Counted from the stretch's first letter, positions 43,402 through 52,281 are shown. The stretch: 64,000 nt of DNA from Paenibacillus graminis (GCF_000758705.1 NZ_CP009287.1:1364001-1428000); one strand, 5' to 3'. The notes: generated from the sequence alone by a model not told the origin. Program-made: numbers and translations.

Positions 43402-44220
43402 ATGGCGGCAAAAAGAATTCATTTTATCGGGGGCGGCCAAATGGCCGAGGCGATCATTCGGGCGCTTATCAGCAAAGGCCCCTATGAGGCCGCGCAGATC
43501 AGTGTGGCGGATGTGAATGAGGAGCGCAGCTTATATCTGAAGCACACTTATGGTGTGCGGGCGGCTGTGTCCGAGGCTCAGGAGGTACTGCTTGCCGAAG
43601 CGGAGCTGATCGTCATTGCCGTGCGGCCGCAGGATGATCTGGCGGCGGTCGGCAGGTTCATCTCGGCACATGCGGCAGGCCAGGCTGCCGTGCTGTCAAT
43701 CGTGGCTGGAGTGAGCATTGCCAGGCTGGGCGGGTATGCAGGTGCGGAACGCCCGATTATCCGGGTGATTCCGAATACGCTGACCGATACCGGCCTTGGC
43801 TACAGCGGTGCGGCTTTGAACGGTTTTGCCGACAAAGCACAGGTCGACGGCTTCCTGAACGCCTTTGGCAAGGTGCTGTATCTGGAAGAAGGGCAGATTG
43901 ATATCTTTACCGGCTATGGGGTGGCCGGGCCGAATTATGTCTATTATTTCATCGAGTCCCTGGCCGATGCCGGAGTGCTTGCCGGTCTGCCCCGGGAACA
44001 GGCCTGGCAGGTCGCGCTGGAGAACGTGGAAGGGGCCGTTGCCATGCTGCGCCACAGCGGCAAGCATCCGCGCCAGCTGCTGGACATCAACAATTCTCCG
44101 GGCGGCGTCGGTATCCATGCCCTGTATGAGCTGAACAACAGCGATTTCGCAGCCGGGCTGCAGCGCAGTGTCAAGGCTGCCGTGAAGCGCACGACAGAGC
44201 TGGGGCAGGTACATTCATGA
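43402..44220 (+). CDS. Pyrroline-5-carboxylate reductase family protein
   Basis: 272 residues. N-terminal Rossmann fold with FIGGGQMAEAIIRALI, and C-terminal dimerisation domain with TGYGVAGPNYVYYFIESLAD, then DINNSPGGVGIHALYEL, the usual ProC end (SPGGTT). It probably reduces pyrroline-5-carboxylate to proline; some family members have other roles. The ATG at 43402 has GGAGGGG 8 bases upstream. Stop overlaps the VOC start by 4 bases. Third-domain residues differ somewhat from housekeeping ProC, so it may be a paralogue. Confidence 0.85.
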   Translation: MAAKRIHFIGGGQMAEAIIRALISKGPYEAAQISVADVNEERSLYLKHTYGVRAAVSEAQEVLLAEAELIVIAVRPQDDLAAVGRFISAHAAGQAAVLSIVAGVSIARLGGYAGAERPIIRVIPNTLTDTGLGYSGAALNGFADKAQVDGFLNAFGKVLYLEEGQIDIFTGYGVAGPNYVYYFIESLADAGVLAGLPREQAWQVALENVEGAVAMLRHSGKHPRQLLDINNSPGGVGIHALYELNNSDFAAGLQRSVKAAVKRTTELGQVHS

Positions 44221-45005
44221 GCAGCCTCCAGTGGGATCATACCGTTCATTATATCAATGATCTGGAGCAGGCTGTGCAGACGTTTACGGACAATGGCCTT
44301 GCCGCATTCCCGGGCGGATCGCACAAGCTGTGGGGCACCCATAATGCGCTGAGTTACTTCGGGCTGAACTATGTGGAATTTCTGGCAGTGGAGAACCGGG
44401 ACCTGGCAGAATCGGCGGATACAGCCAATCTTGTCGTCAAGGACGCTGTGAAGCTGCTGCCCGAACATGAGGGCTTCAGCAGGGTGGCTATCCGCACGGA
44501 TAATATTGAGCAGACTGCGTCACTGCTCAACCAGCAAGGCCTCAAGCTGTCGCCGGTTATGGACGGCAGACGGCTGAACAGGCAGGGACAATGGATAGAA
44601 TGGCGGATGCTGACCATTGGGGGGCATTTTCAGGGACTGGTCTACCCGTTCGTTATTCAGTGGAAAGGCACAGACGAGCAGCGTCAACAGGAGCTTAAGA
44701 CGGCGGGCATTATTAGGCCCCACCCTGCCGGAGCAGTTGAAGTACGGGCGGCTGTCTTCTCCGTTCCTGATCCGGTGGCAACAGCGGCACACTGGAGCCG
44801 TATTCTCGGCTTGCCTGTCCGGAACGCTGGCCCTTGGGATGGCAATTCGGTATCCCTTGCTATCGGAGACAAGGCTTTTGTGTTCCGGCAGGGGACCGGG
44901 GAGCAGATGCAGGAACTGCTGCTGGCAACAGATGCCCCCGGTTTAGCGGGCCGGACGATCCGCTTTGGCCAGGCTGATTATGTTTTTACAGGTATCGCCA
45001 CATGA
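44217..45005 (+). CDS. VOC family protein (glyoxalase-like domain)
   Basis: 262 residues with the glyoxalase_3 (PF13468-like) arrangement: WDHTVHYINDLEQAVQTF at the start, ALSYFGLNYVEFLAVEN, then a second half with DPVATAAHWSRILGLPV. Likely metal-binding positions are His in the first motif and Glu in YVEFL. Substrate unknown. It is translationally coupled to the preceding reductase gene through an ATGA overlap. Confidence 0.83.
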   Translation: MSSLQWDHTVHYINDLEQAVQTFTDNGLAAFPGGSHKLWGTHNALSYFGLNYVEFLAVENRDLAESADTANLVVKDAVKLLPEHEGFSRVAIRTDNIEQTASLLNQQGLKLSPVMDGRRLNRQGQWIEWRMLTIGGHFQGLVYPFVIQWKGTDEQRQQELKTAGIIRPHPAGAVEVRAAVFSVPDPVATAAHWSRILGLPVRNAGPWDGNSVSLAIGDKAFVFRQGTGEQMQELLLATDAPGLAGRTIRFGQADYVFTGIAT

Positions 45006-45123
45006 ACGCCCAAGTCCAAAATTAAGCACAATATTCCATATGCCCGCGGCCGCTTCCTTCCCTTTATTCTTAATTTTTCGAGTTTAATCTATATAGAGAG
45101 AGCTTCAGCCTGCAGCACGGCAG

Positions 45124-45720
45124 TTACGCCGACACGATTCCGCGAATCATTTCATGTACCAGCCGGGCTTTGGAGAGGGCTTGTGAATACTGGAGATCGC
45201 ATTTTTTGGCGGGGGTAAGCCCCGGAAGGAATGGAATGGAGAGCACTGGAGTGTCGGCGCTGTCGAGATAGATGATAAGCGTAAGCTCGTTGATCTCCTC
45301 GGCGTTGTCAGCATCAAGGTTAACTGCGGTGCCTGATTGGAGAGCTGCACCCAGAGTCTGTCCGGCCGGGCTGGTGGTAATCCGGCTGGTTTTGCTGATC
45401 TTGGTGAGCGTTAGCGCATTTTCTACAATTTCCGATCCCAGAATGTGCTCAAAAGGGAACATCGCCGGTGATGCTGCCTCCTGGCTGGCGGGATTATAGA
45501 ACCCTACTGCCATCTGTTTGCCTTCTTCATCCAGAGCAATAATATGGGACTTATCCGGAGTGATATATTGCTCGGAAAAGTTGGAATTGAAGAAGGTTAA
45601 GCCATAGACCGGTTTGTTCCGGGCGGACGACGATGAAGAGAGCTTGATCTGCAGGACTGCCGCTGCCAGCAGTAATGAAATTCCCAATATGGCGAACATG
45701 TACATCAGGAAAATGAGCAT
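45124..45720 (-). CDS. Hypothetical membrane-anchored protein
   Basis: 198 residues. One N-terminal hydrophobic helix (about 1-25; MLIFLMYMFAILGISLLLAA) then a soluble domain with no motif that I recognise (FEHILGSEIVENALTLTKIS, then a final QALSKARLVHEMIRGIV). The ATG at 45720 has AGGAGG 7 bases upstream, so the longer frame to 45795 is rejected; those 25 codons contain a repeat element. Function unknown. There is no close partner gene. Confidence 0.7.
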   Translation of the reverse strand: MLIFLMYMFAILGISLLLAAAVLQIKLSSSSSARNKPVYGLTFFNSNFSEQYITPDKSHIIALDEEGKQMAVGFYNPASQEAASPAMFPFEHILGSEIVENALTLTKISKTSRITTSPAGQTLGAALQSGTAVNLDADNAEEINELTLIIYLDSADTPVLSIPFLPGLTPAKKCDLQYSQALSKARLVHEMIRGIVSA

Positions 45721-45735
45721 TAAGCCGCCTCCTAA

Positions 45736-45827
45736 AAGTTTTGTGAGCGATACTCCAGTGAATTCTGCTTCGTACAAAACTCGCTTCGTAAGCATATGCT
45801 AAGTTTTGTGAGCGATACTCCCGTGAA
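45736..45827. repeat. Pair of direct repeats, 65 bp apart
   Basis: AAGTTTTGTGAGCGATACTC followed by C(A/C)GTGAA at 45736 and 45801. Between and around them GCTTCGTACA, GCTTCGTAAGCATATGC and ATATGCTTACGTGAAG recur in both orientations. It looks like part of an interspersed repeat in the upstream region of the hypothetical gene. Confidence 0.65.
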
Positions 45828-45907
45828 GTCAGTCTTCTTCCAACAGTAATAGATATGCTTACGTGAAGTGAACCAATACATCGACTGGACTTGTGCGGAT
45901 AAAAGAA

Positions 45908-45935
45908 AGAAGGAGCAGGATGCTCCTTCTTTTTT
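45908..45935 (-). terminator. Intrinsic terminator of the sugar operon
   Basis: AGAAGGAGC and GCTCCTTCT form a 9-bp stem with T-rich flanks on both strands, 32 bases past the GH13 stop codon. Confidence 0.8.
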
Positions 45936-45966
45936 GAACGGAATTAGAACAATACGTGCAAAAGCA

Positions 45967-47655
45967 CTATCTCAGCCTATACACCCGGGCCTCGTAAGGG
46001 CGCAGCGATAGGGAACGGATATCCTCCTCCGGCTGTACTCCGTAATTGGCGATAAGCAGTGTCTTCTCCTTAAAGATCACACATGCAGGAAGCTCGAAGG
46101 CGGCAGGCCGGCCGAAGAAGTTCAGCATGACGAGCAGCTGCTCTTCTCCAAGTGTGCGGAGATAGGCATATACCTGCTCATGCTCCTCGGCCAGGATCGC
46201 ATAATCCCCGTACACGAATATGTCATGGCTTTTCCGCAGCTCAATCAGCTTTTTATAGTAGTGGAAAATCGAATCGGGATCAGCCAGGGCCTGCTCGGCG
46301 TTGATCTCCGTATAGTTTGGATTCACGGCCAGCCAAGGTGTGCCGGTGGTGAATCCGGCCTGAGGCTCCGCGCTCCACTGCATCGGGGTACGCCCATTGT
46401 CGCGGCCTTTGACATAAATGGAGTTCATAATTTCTTCCTCCGCATACCCCGCGGCCCGGTATTCCTTATACATATTCAGGATTTCAATATCCTTATAGTC
46501 GTTTATAGAGTCAAATTTGACGTTGGTCATGCCGATTTCTTCGCCCTGGTAGATGTAAGGCGTGCCTTGGAGTGTATGCAGCAGCGTAGCCAGCATTTTG
46601 GCCGACTCCTTGGGATAGTGCTTATCATCTCCGAAGCGGGACAGCATGCGCGGCTGGTCATGATTGTTCAGGTAAAGGCTGTTCCAGCCCTTGCCATGCA
46701 GCGCGGTCTGCCATTTGGAGAAGATTGATTTGATGTCCGCCAGCTTCCATGGCTGCACATCCCATTTGCCTCCCGGCCCGGAATCAACCTCCATCAGTTC
46801 GAAGTGGAACAGCATTTGAAGCTCATTCCGGTCTTCGCCGACATACAACGCCGCTTCTTCAGGGGTGACGCCGATGGCTTCACCGACAGTCATGATGTCG
46901 TATTTGGACAGGACCTCCCGGTTCATTTCCTGGATGTATTCATGCACGCGCGGACCGTTTACGAAATATTCACCGCCAAAATGATAGGTCCGTTCGCCGT
47001 CCTCCTGGTCTTTCCCCACATTGGGAAGCTCTGGAACCTTGGAGATCAGGTTGATTACGTCCATGCGGAACCCGTCGATGCCTTTATCGAGCCACCAGGT
47101 CATCATATCGTAGATTTCCTGCCGCAGCTTCGGATTGTCCCAATTCAGGTCCGGCTGCTTCCGGGAGAACAGGTGCAGGAAATATTCGCCGGTCTGCGCA
47201 TCGTATTCCCAGGCCGGGCCGCTGAAGAAGGAGCCCCAATTGTTAGGCTCATGCCCGTCCTTGCCTGCCCGCCAGATGTAATAGTCCCGGTAAGGGCTGT
47301 CCGGGGATTTGCGTGATTCAGCGAACCAGGCATGCTCATCCGAGGAATGGTTGACCACCAGATCCATAATCAGCTTCATACCGCGGGCATGAAGCCCGGC
47401 AAGCAGCTCCTCCCAGTCAGCGAGTGTGCCGAATTCATTCATAATATTCTGATAATTGCTGATATCATAACCGTTATCGTCATTGGGCGACTGGTATACC
47501 GGACACAGCCAGACCACGTTGATACCAAGCAGCTCCAAATAATCAAGCCGGGATATTATCCCTTGAAGATCACCGATGCCGTCTCCATTGCTGTCTTGAA
47601 AGCTGCGGGGGTAGATTTGGTAGACTACACTTTCTTTCCACCATTGCTTGTTCAT
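45967..47655 (-). CDS. GH13 alpha-glucosidase / oligo-1,6-glucosidase
   Basis: 562 residues, GH13 subfamily 31. Region I DLVVNHSSDEH, nucleophile Asp in GFRMDVINLI (about residue 199), acid/base Glu in MTVGEAIG, and region IV NNHDQPR; C-terminal beta domain. In this subfamily Val after the nucleophile Asp (MDVIN) goes with alpha-1,6 specificity, while Ala or Thr goes with alpha-1,4, so isomaltose-type substrates are favoured. No signal peptide: it acts in the cytoplasm on imported oligosaccharides. Last gene of the ABC importer operon, 42 bases after the permease. Confidence 0.92.
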   Translation of the reverse strand: MNKQWWKESVVYQIYPRSFQDSNGDGIGDLQGIISRLDYLELLGINVVWLCPVYQSPNDDNGYDISNYQNIMNEFGTLADWEELLAGLHARGMKLIMDLVVNHSSDEHAWFAESRKSPDSPYRDYYIWRAGKDGHEPNNWGSFFSGPAWEYDAQTGEYFLHLFSRKQPDLNWDNPKLRQEIYDMMTWWLDKGIDGFRMDVINLISKVPELPNVGKDQEDGERTYHFGGEYFVNGPRVHEYIQEMNREVLSKYDIMTVGEAIGVTPEEAALYVGEDRNELQMLFHFELMEVDSGPGGKWDVQPWKLADIKSIFSKWQTALHGKGWNSLYLNNHDQPRMLSRFGDDKHYPKESAKMLATLLHTLQGTPYIYQGEEIGMTNVKFDSINDYKDIEILNMYKEYRAAGYAEEEIMNSIYVKGRDNGRTPMQWSAEPQAGFTTGTPWLAVNPNYTEINAEQALADPDSIFHYYKKLIELRKSHDIFVYGDYAILAEEHEQVYAYLRTLGEEQLLVMLNFFGRPAAFELPACVIFKEKTLLIANYGVQPEEDIRSLSLRPYEARVYRLR

Positions 47656-47697
47656 GGTTCTGCACTCCTGTCTCTATATGAACTGCGGTACGTAAAT

Positions 47698-48519
47698 TTA
47701 CTTAATGGAGCCTTGGGTAAGGCCGCCGATAATCCATTTCTGTGCGAACAGATAAATAACTATCATAGGGGACAAAGCCAGCAGATACGAGGCGAAAGCC
47801 AGGTTGAAATCGGTGCTGAATTGGCCCTGGAAGACATACTGCACAAGCGGCAGCGTATAGGAATCCTGGTTGCCCAAGAGAATCAGCGGCAGCATGAAGT
47901 CATTCCAGGTAGACAGGCAGGACAAGATGCCGATGGTCGCATTGACAGGAGCCAGCAGCGGGAAAATAATCCGCCAGAAGGTGCCCCAGGTCGAGGCCCC
48001 GTCCACTGTAGCCGCTTCCTCCAGCTCATACGGAATGGAGCGGATATAACCGACATACACAAAGACATTAAAAGCAAGGCCATAGACGATGTACAAAATA
48101 ATCAGCCCGGGAATATTGTTCATATGCAGGTCGGTAGTGACTTTGACCACCGGCAGCATAATGATCTGGAACGGAATGAACATAGCGCTGATGAAATAGA
48201 AGTAGAGCATTTTGAAGAAGCGCTTATTCATATTCCGGGCAATGGCGTAGGCGACCATAGAATTCGTGAGCAGAATAAATACAACCGCTGTTACAGTAAT
48301 TGTGGCACTGTTGCCCAGGGCGTTGAAGAAATTCGTCGCCTTGATGGCGTTCGCGAAATTCTCGAAATGCAGCCCGGTTGGCAGGGAGAAAATGGAGCGG
48401 GCCATTTCCTCGGGATTTTTGAGTGCGATGGCGACCGTCATGTACAGCGGAAAGAGGATCAGCAGGGAACACAGCGCGATAATTACCGTAACCGGCCAAT
48501 TCGTCGATTTTTTGATCAT
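47698..48519 (-). CDS. Carbohydrate ABC transporter permease (MalG type)
   Basis: 273 residues, six membrane helices of the binding-protein-dependent transport family. The EAA loop EEAATVDGASTWGTFWRIIFP docks the ATPase. Start overlaps the preceding permease stop by 4 bases. It forms the sugar channel with the MalF-type protein; the ATPase (MsmX-like) is not encoded here and is usually shared in Bacillales. Confidence 0.92.
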   Translation of the reverse strand: MIKKSTNWPVTVIIALCSLLILFPLYMTVAIALKNPEEMARSIFSLPTGLHFENFANAIKATNFFNALGNSATITVTAVVFILLTNSMVAYAIARNMNKRFFKMLYFYFISAMFIPFQIIMLPVVKVTTDLHMNNIPGLIILYIVYGLAFNVFVYVGYIRSIPYELEEAATVDGASTWGTFWRIIFPLLAPVNATIGILSCLSTWNDFMLPLILLGNQDSYTLPLVQYVFQGQFSTDFNLAFASYLLALSPMIVIYLFAQKWIIGGLTQGSIK

Positions 48520-49382
48520 AGGTCCATCTCCCGTTTCTGCAGGAATTTAAGCTGAAGGGCGGAGATGACGACGATGACGATAAAATAAATCACGGCGTTC
48601 GCCGACTGGTATGCGAATTCTCCGCCCTGGAAGCCGCCGGTGTAAATCAATAGGGCGATGGATTGCGTAGAACGGCCGGGACCCCCGCCTGTCAGGGCGA
48701 TGATCTGGTCGAAAACCATCAATCCGCCTTTCATCGCCAGCACCATATTGATCGTGAAAAAGGAAGCAAGCAGCGGAAAGGTAATGCTCCAGAATTCCCG
48801 CCAGCGGCTCGCGCCGTCCAGATTGGAAGCTTCATAAAGATCATGGGGAATCGTCTGCAATCCGGCCAGATACAGAATGGTGTTATAAGCGATGCCCTGC
48901 CAGACTGCAACAATGACGATCCCGATCCAGGCCCAATCGGAGTTGCCGAGGATGTTCTGCGAGAGAAAATCACTTCCCAGCTTCTCGCCCCACACCGGAA
49001 ACACATTGGAGAACAGATAGTTGAAGATAAAGCCGACAATCAGCACGCTGAGGATATTGGGCAGGAAATATACGCCGCGGAAAAAGTTTTTGGCCTTTAT
49101 CTTGGCATTCAGTCCCAGTGCGATCAGCAGGCTGATAATATTGATGAGGACAGTTGTAGCGATGGCGTATTTAAAGGTAAAAAGATAAGAGTTCAGCACA
49201 TTCTCGTCTTTGAAAATATTAATGAAATTCTTGAACCCCACATAATCAAAGCTTTTGCTGTAACCATCCCAGTTCGTGAACGAATAATAAATACCCTGCA
49301 GCGCCGGAAACGTATGAAACGCGAAGAACAGCAGCAGTGCTGGTATAGTCATCAGGTAAAAAGCGGCTCGCCGTTTGGCCAT
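48516..49382 (-). CDS. Carbohydrate ABC transporter permease (MalF type)
   Basis: 288 residues, six membrane helices. FFAFHTFPALQGIYYSFTNW is a typical start and YEASNLDGASRWREFWSITF is the EAA loop. AAGGAGG precedes the ATG. It lies between the binding protein gene (91 bases upstream, with a hairpin between) and the MalG-type gene (4-base overlap). Confidence 0.92.
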   Translation of the reverse strand: MAKRRAAFYLMTIPALLLFFAFHTFPALQGIYYSFTNWDGYSKSFDYVGFKNFINIFKDENVLNSYLFTFKYAIATTVLINIISLLIALGLNAKIKAKNFFRGVYFLPNILSVLIVGFIFNYLFSNVFPVWGEKLGSDFLSQNILGNSDWAWIGIVIVAVWQGIAYNTILYLAGLQTIPHDLYEASNLDGASRWREFWSITFPLLASFFTINMVLAMKGGLMVFDQIIALTGGGPGRSTQSIALLIYTGGFQGGEFAYQSANAVIYFIVIVVISALQLKFLQKREMDL

Positions 49383-49399
49383 CAGTTAATCCTCCTTAG

Positions 49400-49433
49400 A
49401 AAAAAGCGCAGAAGCAGGGGCTTGCCGCCCCTG
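49400..49433 (-). terminator. Hairpin between binding protein and permease genes
   Basis: On the minus strand CAGGGGC-GGCAA-GCCCCTG, followed after 9 bases by TTTTTT. A leaky terminator or RNA-stabilising hairpin here would give more binding protein than permease. Confidence 0.5.
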
Positions 49434-49473
49434 TTCTCCTGATGCTTGTAGTTCATGCTATGGATTGGCAATC

Positions 49474-50736
49474 TTATTTCCGGTTAGCTACCTTATCCCA
49501 TTCTGTATCGAGCTGCTTCAGGTATGCGTCGATGTCTTTACTGTTGAGGAAGCTTTGAATAATCGTATCGACCTTCATCGCCCCAGGGATGTAATGGTCG
49601 GCAAAATCGGCCAGCTTGCCGGAGGTGAATGCTTCCTTGAAGCCGTCCATGGCAGGGTCATCCTGAGTCACGCCCTTCACCGCCGGGAATGCTTTTTGCT
49701 CGGTGATGTATGCCGTTACGTTCTGCGGCTGAAGAAGGAATTCGACGAATTTCTTCGCTTCTTCCTTATGCTTGCTGTCCTTGGAGATCGTCAGCAGGGT
49801 ATCCACACCGGAAATGACCTTGTTTTTTGCGGGATCATTGGTGGCCGGGAACGGGAATACGCCCAGCTCAAGAGATGGATTAGCCTTCATGATTTCAGGG
49901 ATTGCCCATACCCCTTGCAGATACATCGCAGATTCACCCTTGGCGAATGCCGTATTGCCGTCATTGTAGCCCTTGCCGAAAATGTCCTTCTGGGCAAATT
50001 CTGTCAGCTTCAGCTGCTTCTCGGCGATTTCCCGGAAGCTGTCCTTGAAGGTCACGCTGCCTTCGGTGCGCTTCTTGAAGTAATCAGTGCCGAGAATGCT
50101 TGGCTCCAGGGAGTTGAAAGGGGTGAGTGAGGTCCAGGAATCCTTTAGCGTCAGGTAGAAGGCATACTTGCCGCTGTCTTTGAACTTCTGGGCTGCTGCG
50201 ATGAATTCATCCCAAGTCGTTGGCACGGCAACGCCAGCTTCCTTGAACATCGCTTTGTTATAGATGACACCGCTGGCATTGGCAGAGAACGGAATGCCGT
50301 TCAGTTCGCTTGACCCCGTCAGGTCATTGAGCATTTTGACATAAGCGGGCTGGATAGAGGAGACCAGCGGATCACCGGTGAAGTCTTCGAACAGTCCGCT
50401 GGCGGAGAGGGTCTTGTAAGTGTCGGTGGCGCCAAGGCCGATGACATCGGGAAGATCCTGTTTAGCGGCGCGGGTCTTCAGCACCGTTTCGGCATCCGGC
50501 GGGTTAATCTGCGAGACTACGATGTTAGGGTTCGCGGCGTTGAACTGGGCGACCAGCTTGTCGAAGGTGGCTTTGGCTTCCGTCTTGTTCTGGAAGAACT
50601 CAATCTTGACCTTCTCACCGGCAGCGGCGTTCCCTCCATCATCGGTAGCAGCGTTGCTGCCGCTATTATTGCCGCAGGCGCTGAGCAGTGACATAGCCAG
50701 CAGGCTTACTGTTACGGGTTTCATTGTTTTTTTCAT
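49474..50736 (-). CDS. Sugar ABC transporter substrate-binding lipoprotein
   Basis: 420 residues. Lipoprotein signal MSLLSAC (Cys near residue 21), then a MalE-like family 1 solute-binding protein: FFQNKTEAKATFDKLVAQFN, VPTTWDEFIAAAQKFKDSGK, MYLQGVWAIPEIMKANP and ISGVDTLLTISKDSKHKEEA. The ATG at 50736 follows AGGGGGA at 8 bases. It binds the imported sugar outside the membrane, probably an alpha-glucoside given the downstream enzyme. An 18-base palindromic operator lies about 50 bases upstream. Confidence 0.92.
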   Translation of the reverse strand: MKKTMKPVTVSLLAMSLLSACGNNSGSNAATDDGGNAAAGEKVKIEFFQNKTEAKATFDKLVAQFNAANPNIVVSQINPPDAETVLKTRAAKQDLPDVIGLGATDTYKTLSASGLFEDFTGDPLVSSIQPAYVKMLNDLTGSSELNGIPFSANASGVIYNKAMFKEAGVAVPTTWDEFIAAAQKFKDSGKYAFYLTLKDSWTSLTPFNSLEPSILGTDYFKKRTEGSVTFKDSFREIAEKQLKLTEFAQKDIFGKGYNDGNTAFAKGESAMYLQGVWAIPEIMKANPSLELGVFPFPATNDPAKNKVISGVDTLLTISKDSKHKEEAKKFVEFLLQPQNVTAYITEQKAFPAVKGVTQDDPAMDGFKEAFTSGKLADFADHYIPGAMKVDTIIQSFLNSKDIDAYLKQLDTEWDKVANRK

Positions 50737-50783
50737 GGATGGAATCCCCCTGAGTACTAAATTTAGCAGTTTACTGCCATTTA

Positions 50784-50801
50784 AGTAAACGTTTACTCTA
50801 C
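50784..50801. promoter_or_regulatory. LacI-family operator O1 before the binding protein gene
   Basis: On the plus strand AGTAAACGTTTACTCTA at 50784; its core GTAAACGTTTAC is a perfect palindrome. The same 18-mer (with a leading A) is found again at 52140. The core also resembles a CcpA cre box with mismatched ends. Confidence 0.75.
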
Positions 50802-50905
50802 GTCCCAACCAAACTATCCCTGGATTAACTGTATATGATTACTGGATTTTCCAGTTGTAAATACGGGTGCCTCCGACAGGATGGTCAACAATCGGGACCT
50901 TTAGG

Positions 50906-50923
50906 TTAAGCGTTTACGTTATA
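50906..50923. promoter_or_regulatory. LacI-family operator O2 downstream of the LacI gene
   Basis: TTAAGCGTTTACGTTATA; its 17-base part is the exact reverse complement of the site at 51981. It lies between the LacI stop codon and the binding-protein promoter. Confidence 0.6.
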
Positions 50924-50935
50924 TTGATAAAAGAC

Positions 50936-51940
50936 TTAGGTAAGTGTTCTTACCGTTTGTCTTTCTACAATCGAATGAGCAATGATCTTGTTTGCGGCGA
51001 TTTCCCCGGTTTCAATCATCCGGATCAGCTTCTCGGAGGCGATCTTTCCCATTTCGTACAGCGGCTGCCGGACTGTCGTTAGCGGAGGCGTAACCATCTG
51101 TGCCGGTTTGAGATCATCATATCCCATGATCGAGATATCCTCGGGAACGTTCAGACCGTGTTTCAGGGCTGCGGAGAGTGCGCCAATGGCCATCTCATCA
51201 CAGGCTGCAAAGACGGCGGTAGCCTCTCCCGCTTTGCGCAATATGGCTTCCATTGCCCTGCTGCCGCTCTCGAATGAAAAGTCTCCATACACAAGGCGGC
51301 TGCTGTCAAAAGCAATTCCGCTCGCTTCCAGCGCTTTGCGGTAGCCCTGCACTCTGGGAGTCCCGGCGAGGGGATCGCCTTTGGTTCCGCTGATCATGGC
51401 GATTTTACGGTGTCCTTTGGAGATCAGAAATTGAATCGCGTCATAGACCGCCTGATAATCATCAACCTTCACATAGGGCACCTTGGCAAAATCCGTCTGC
51501 GAGGAGACAAGAACAACCGGTATCTTCATGTTCTTCAGCACCTCATAGTACTCTTTACTCAGCACCTCACTGGAAAAAATAATGCCATCTACCTGTTTTT
51601 CGCGCAGCAGCTGCAAATACTTCATTGTCCGCTTGCCATCATTATCTGTGTTGCAGACGACTACACTGTAATTGCTGTCATGGGCGAATTCGTCAATCCC
51701 GTGGAGCAGATCGGAAGAGAAGGCGCTGGAAACTTTGGGAAACATCACGCCGATAGTCTGTGTCCGCTTGTTGATGAGACCGCGGGCGATAGCATTGGGC
51801 TGGTATCCGAGCTCTTTGATCGCCTGGTTCACCTTCTGCTTTGTTTTGTCCGAGTAGCCGGTCAGGTTATTCAGCACACGGGACACGGTGGCAATGGATA
51901 CATTTGCTTTCTGGGCGACATCTTTGATCGTAGGATTCAT
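50936..51940 (-). CDS. LacI family transcriptional regulator
   Basis: 334 residues: N-terminal HTH (IKDVAQKANVSIATVSRVLN) with hinge helix, then a periplasmic-binding-protein-like ligand domain (about 60-330; IGVMFPKVSSAFSSDLLHG, MISGTKGDPLAGTPRVQGYR and ACDEMAIGALSA). It should repress the downstream sugar importer and GH13 genes until the sugar binds. Related palindromes flank the gene on both sides and one lies before the AraC gene, so it probably also autoregulates and controls the divergent cluster. Confidence 0.93.
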   Translation of the reverse strand: MNPTIKDVAQKANVSIATVSRVLNNLTGYSDKTKQKVNQAIKELGYQPNAIARGLINKRTQTIGVMFPKVSSAFSSDLLHGIDEFAHDSNYSVVVCNTDNDGKRTMKYLQLLREKQVDGIIFSSEVLSKEYYEVLKNMKIPVVLVSSQTDFAKVPYVKVDDYQAVYDAIQFLISKGHRKIAMISGTKGDPLAGTPRVQGYRKALEASGIAFDSSRLVYGDFSFESGSRAMEAILRKAGEATAVFAACDEMAIGALSAALKHGLNVPEDISIMGYDDLKPAQMVTPPLTTVRQPLYEMGKIASEKLIRMIETGEIAANKIIAHSIVERQTVRTLT

Positions 51941-51980
51941 AAGGCAGTTCCTCAGTTTCCTGTTTCATTCGGATTTAAGG

Positions 51981-51998
51981 TATAACGTAAACGCTTAC
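51981..51998. promoter_or_regulatory. LacI-family operator O3 before the LacI gene
   Basis: TATAACGTAAACGCTTAC, 41 bases upstream of the LacI start; core GTAAACGCTTAC is a near palindrome of the GTAA(A/G)CG(C/T)TTAC type. Confidence 0.7.
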
Positions 51999-52139
51999 GC
52001 TTACCTGAAATATAAAGGCAAGATATATTTTTGTCAACGGGTAGATTCTACAAAAAATTTAAAAGCAGTCTGACAGACCCCCGAATCTCTGTACAAAATA
52101 GAACAGCGATTGACAAAGAAATAAGAGGAGTCTACGATA

Positions 52140-52157
52140 AAGTAAACGTTTACTCTA
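52140..52157. promoter_or_regulatory. LacI-family operator O4 before the AraC cluster
   Basis: AAGTAAACGTTTACTCTA, identical over 18 bases to the site at 50783-50800, 120 bases before the AraC start on the other side of the divergent region. Confidence 0.75.
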
Positions 52158-52200
52158 TTGCCTGTGAATCATGAATTTTCTTTGGAGGACGATATAAATA

Positions 52201-52281
52201 ATGAACCCTATCCAACTATATAAGTATAGATATCATATGTTACCTTCAGTGCATCATACGGACAAGGAGCCGCACTCATGA
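52201..52281 (+). CDS. Possible 26-residue leader peptide overlapping the AraC start
   Basis: ATG at 52201 with GGAGGA 11 bases upstream opens a 26-codon frame (starts MNPIQLYKYRYHM) whose TGA overlaps the AraC ATG as ATGA. The frame is rich in Tyr and His. The AraC gene also has its own AAGGAG site inside it. It could couple translation or be chance. Confidence 0.35.
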   Translation: MNPIQLYKYRYHMLPSVHHTDKEPHS

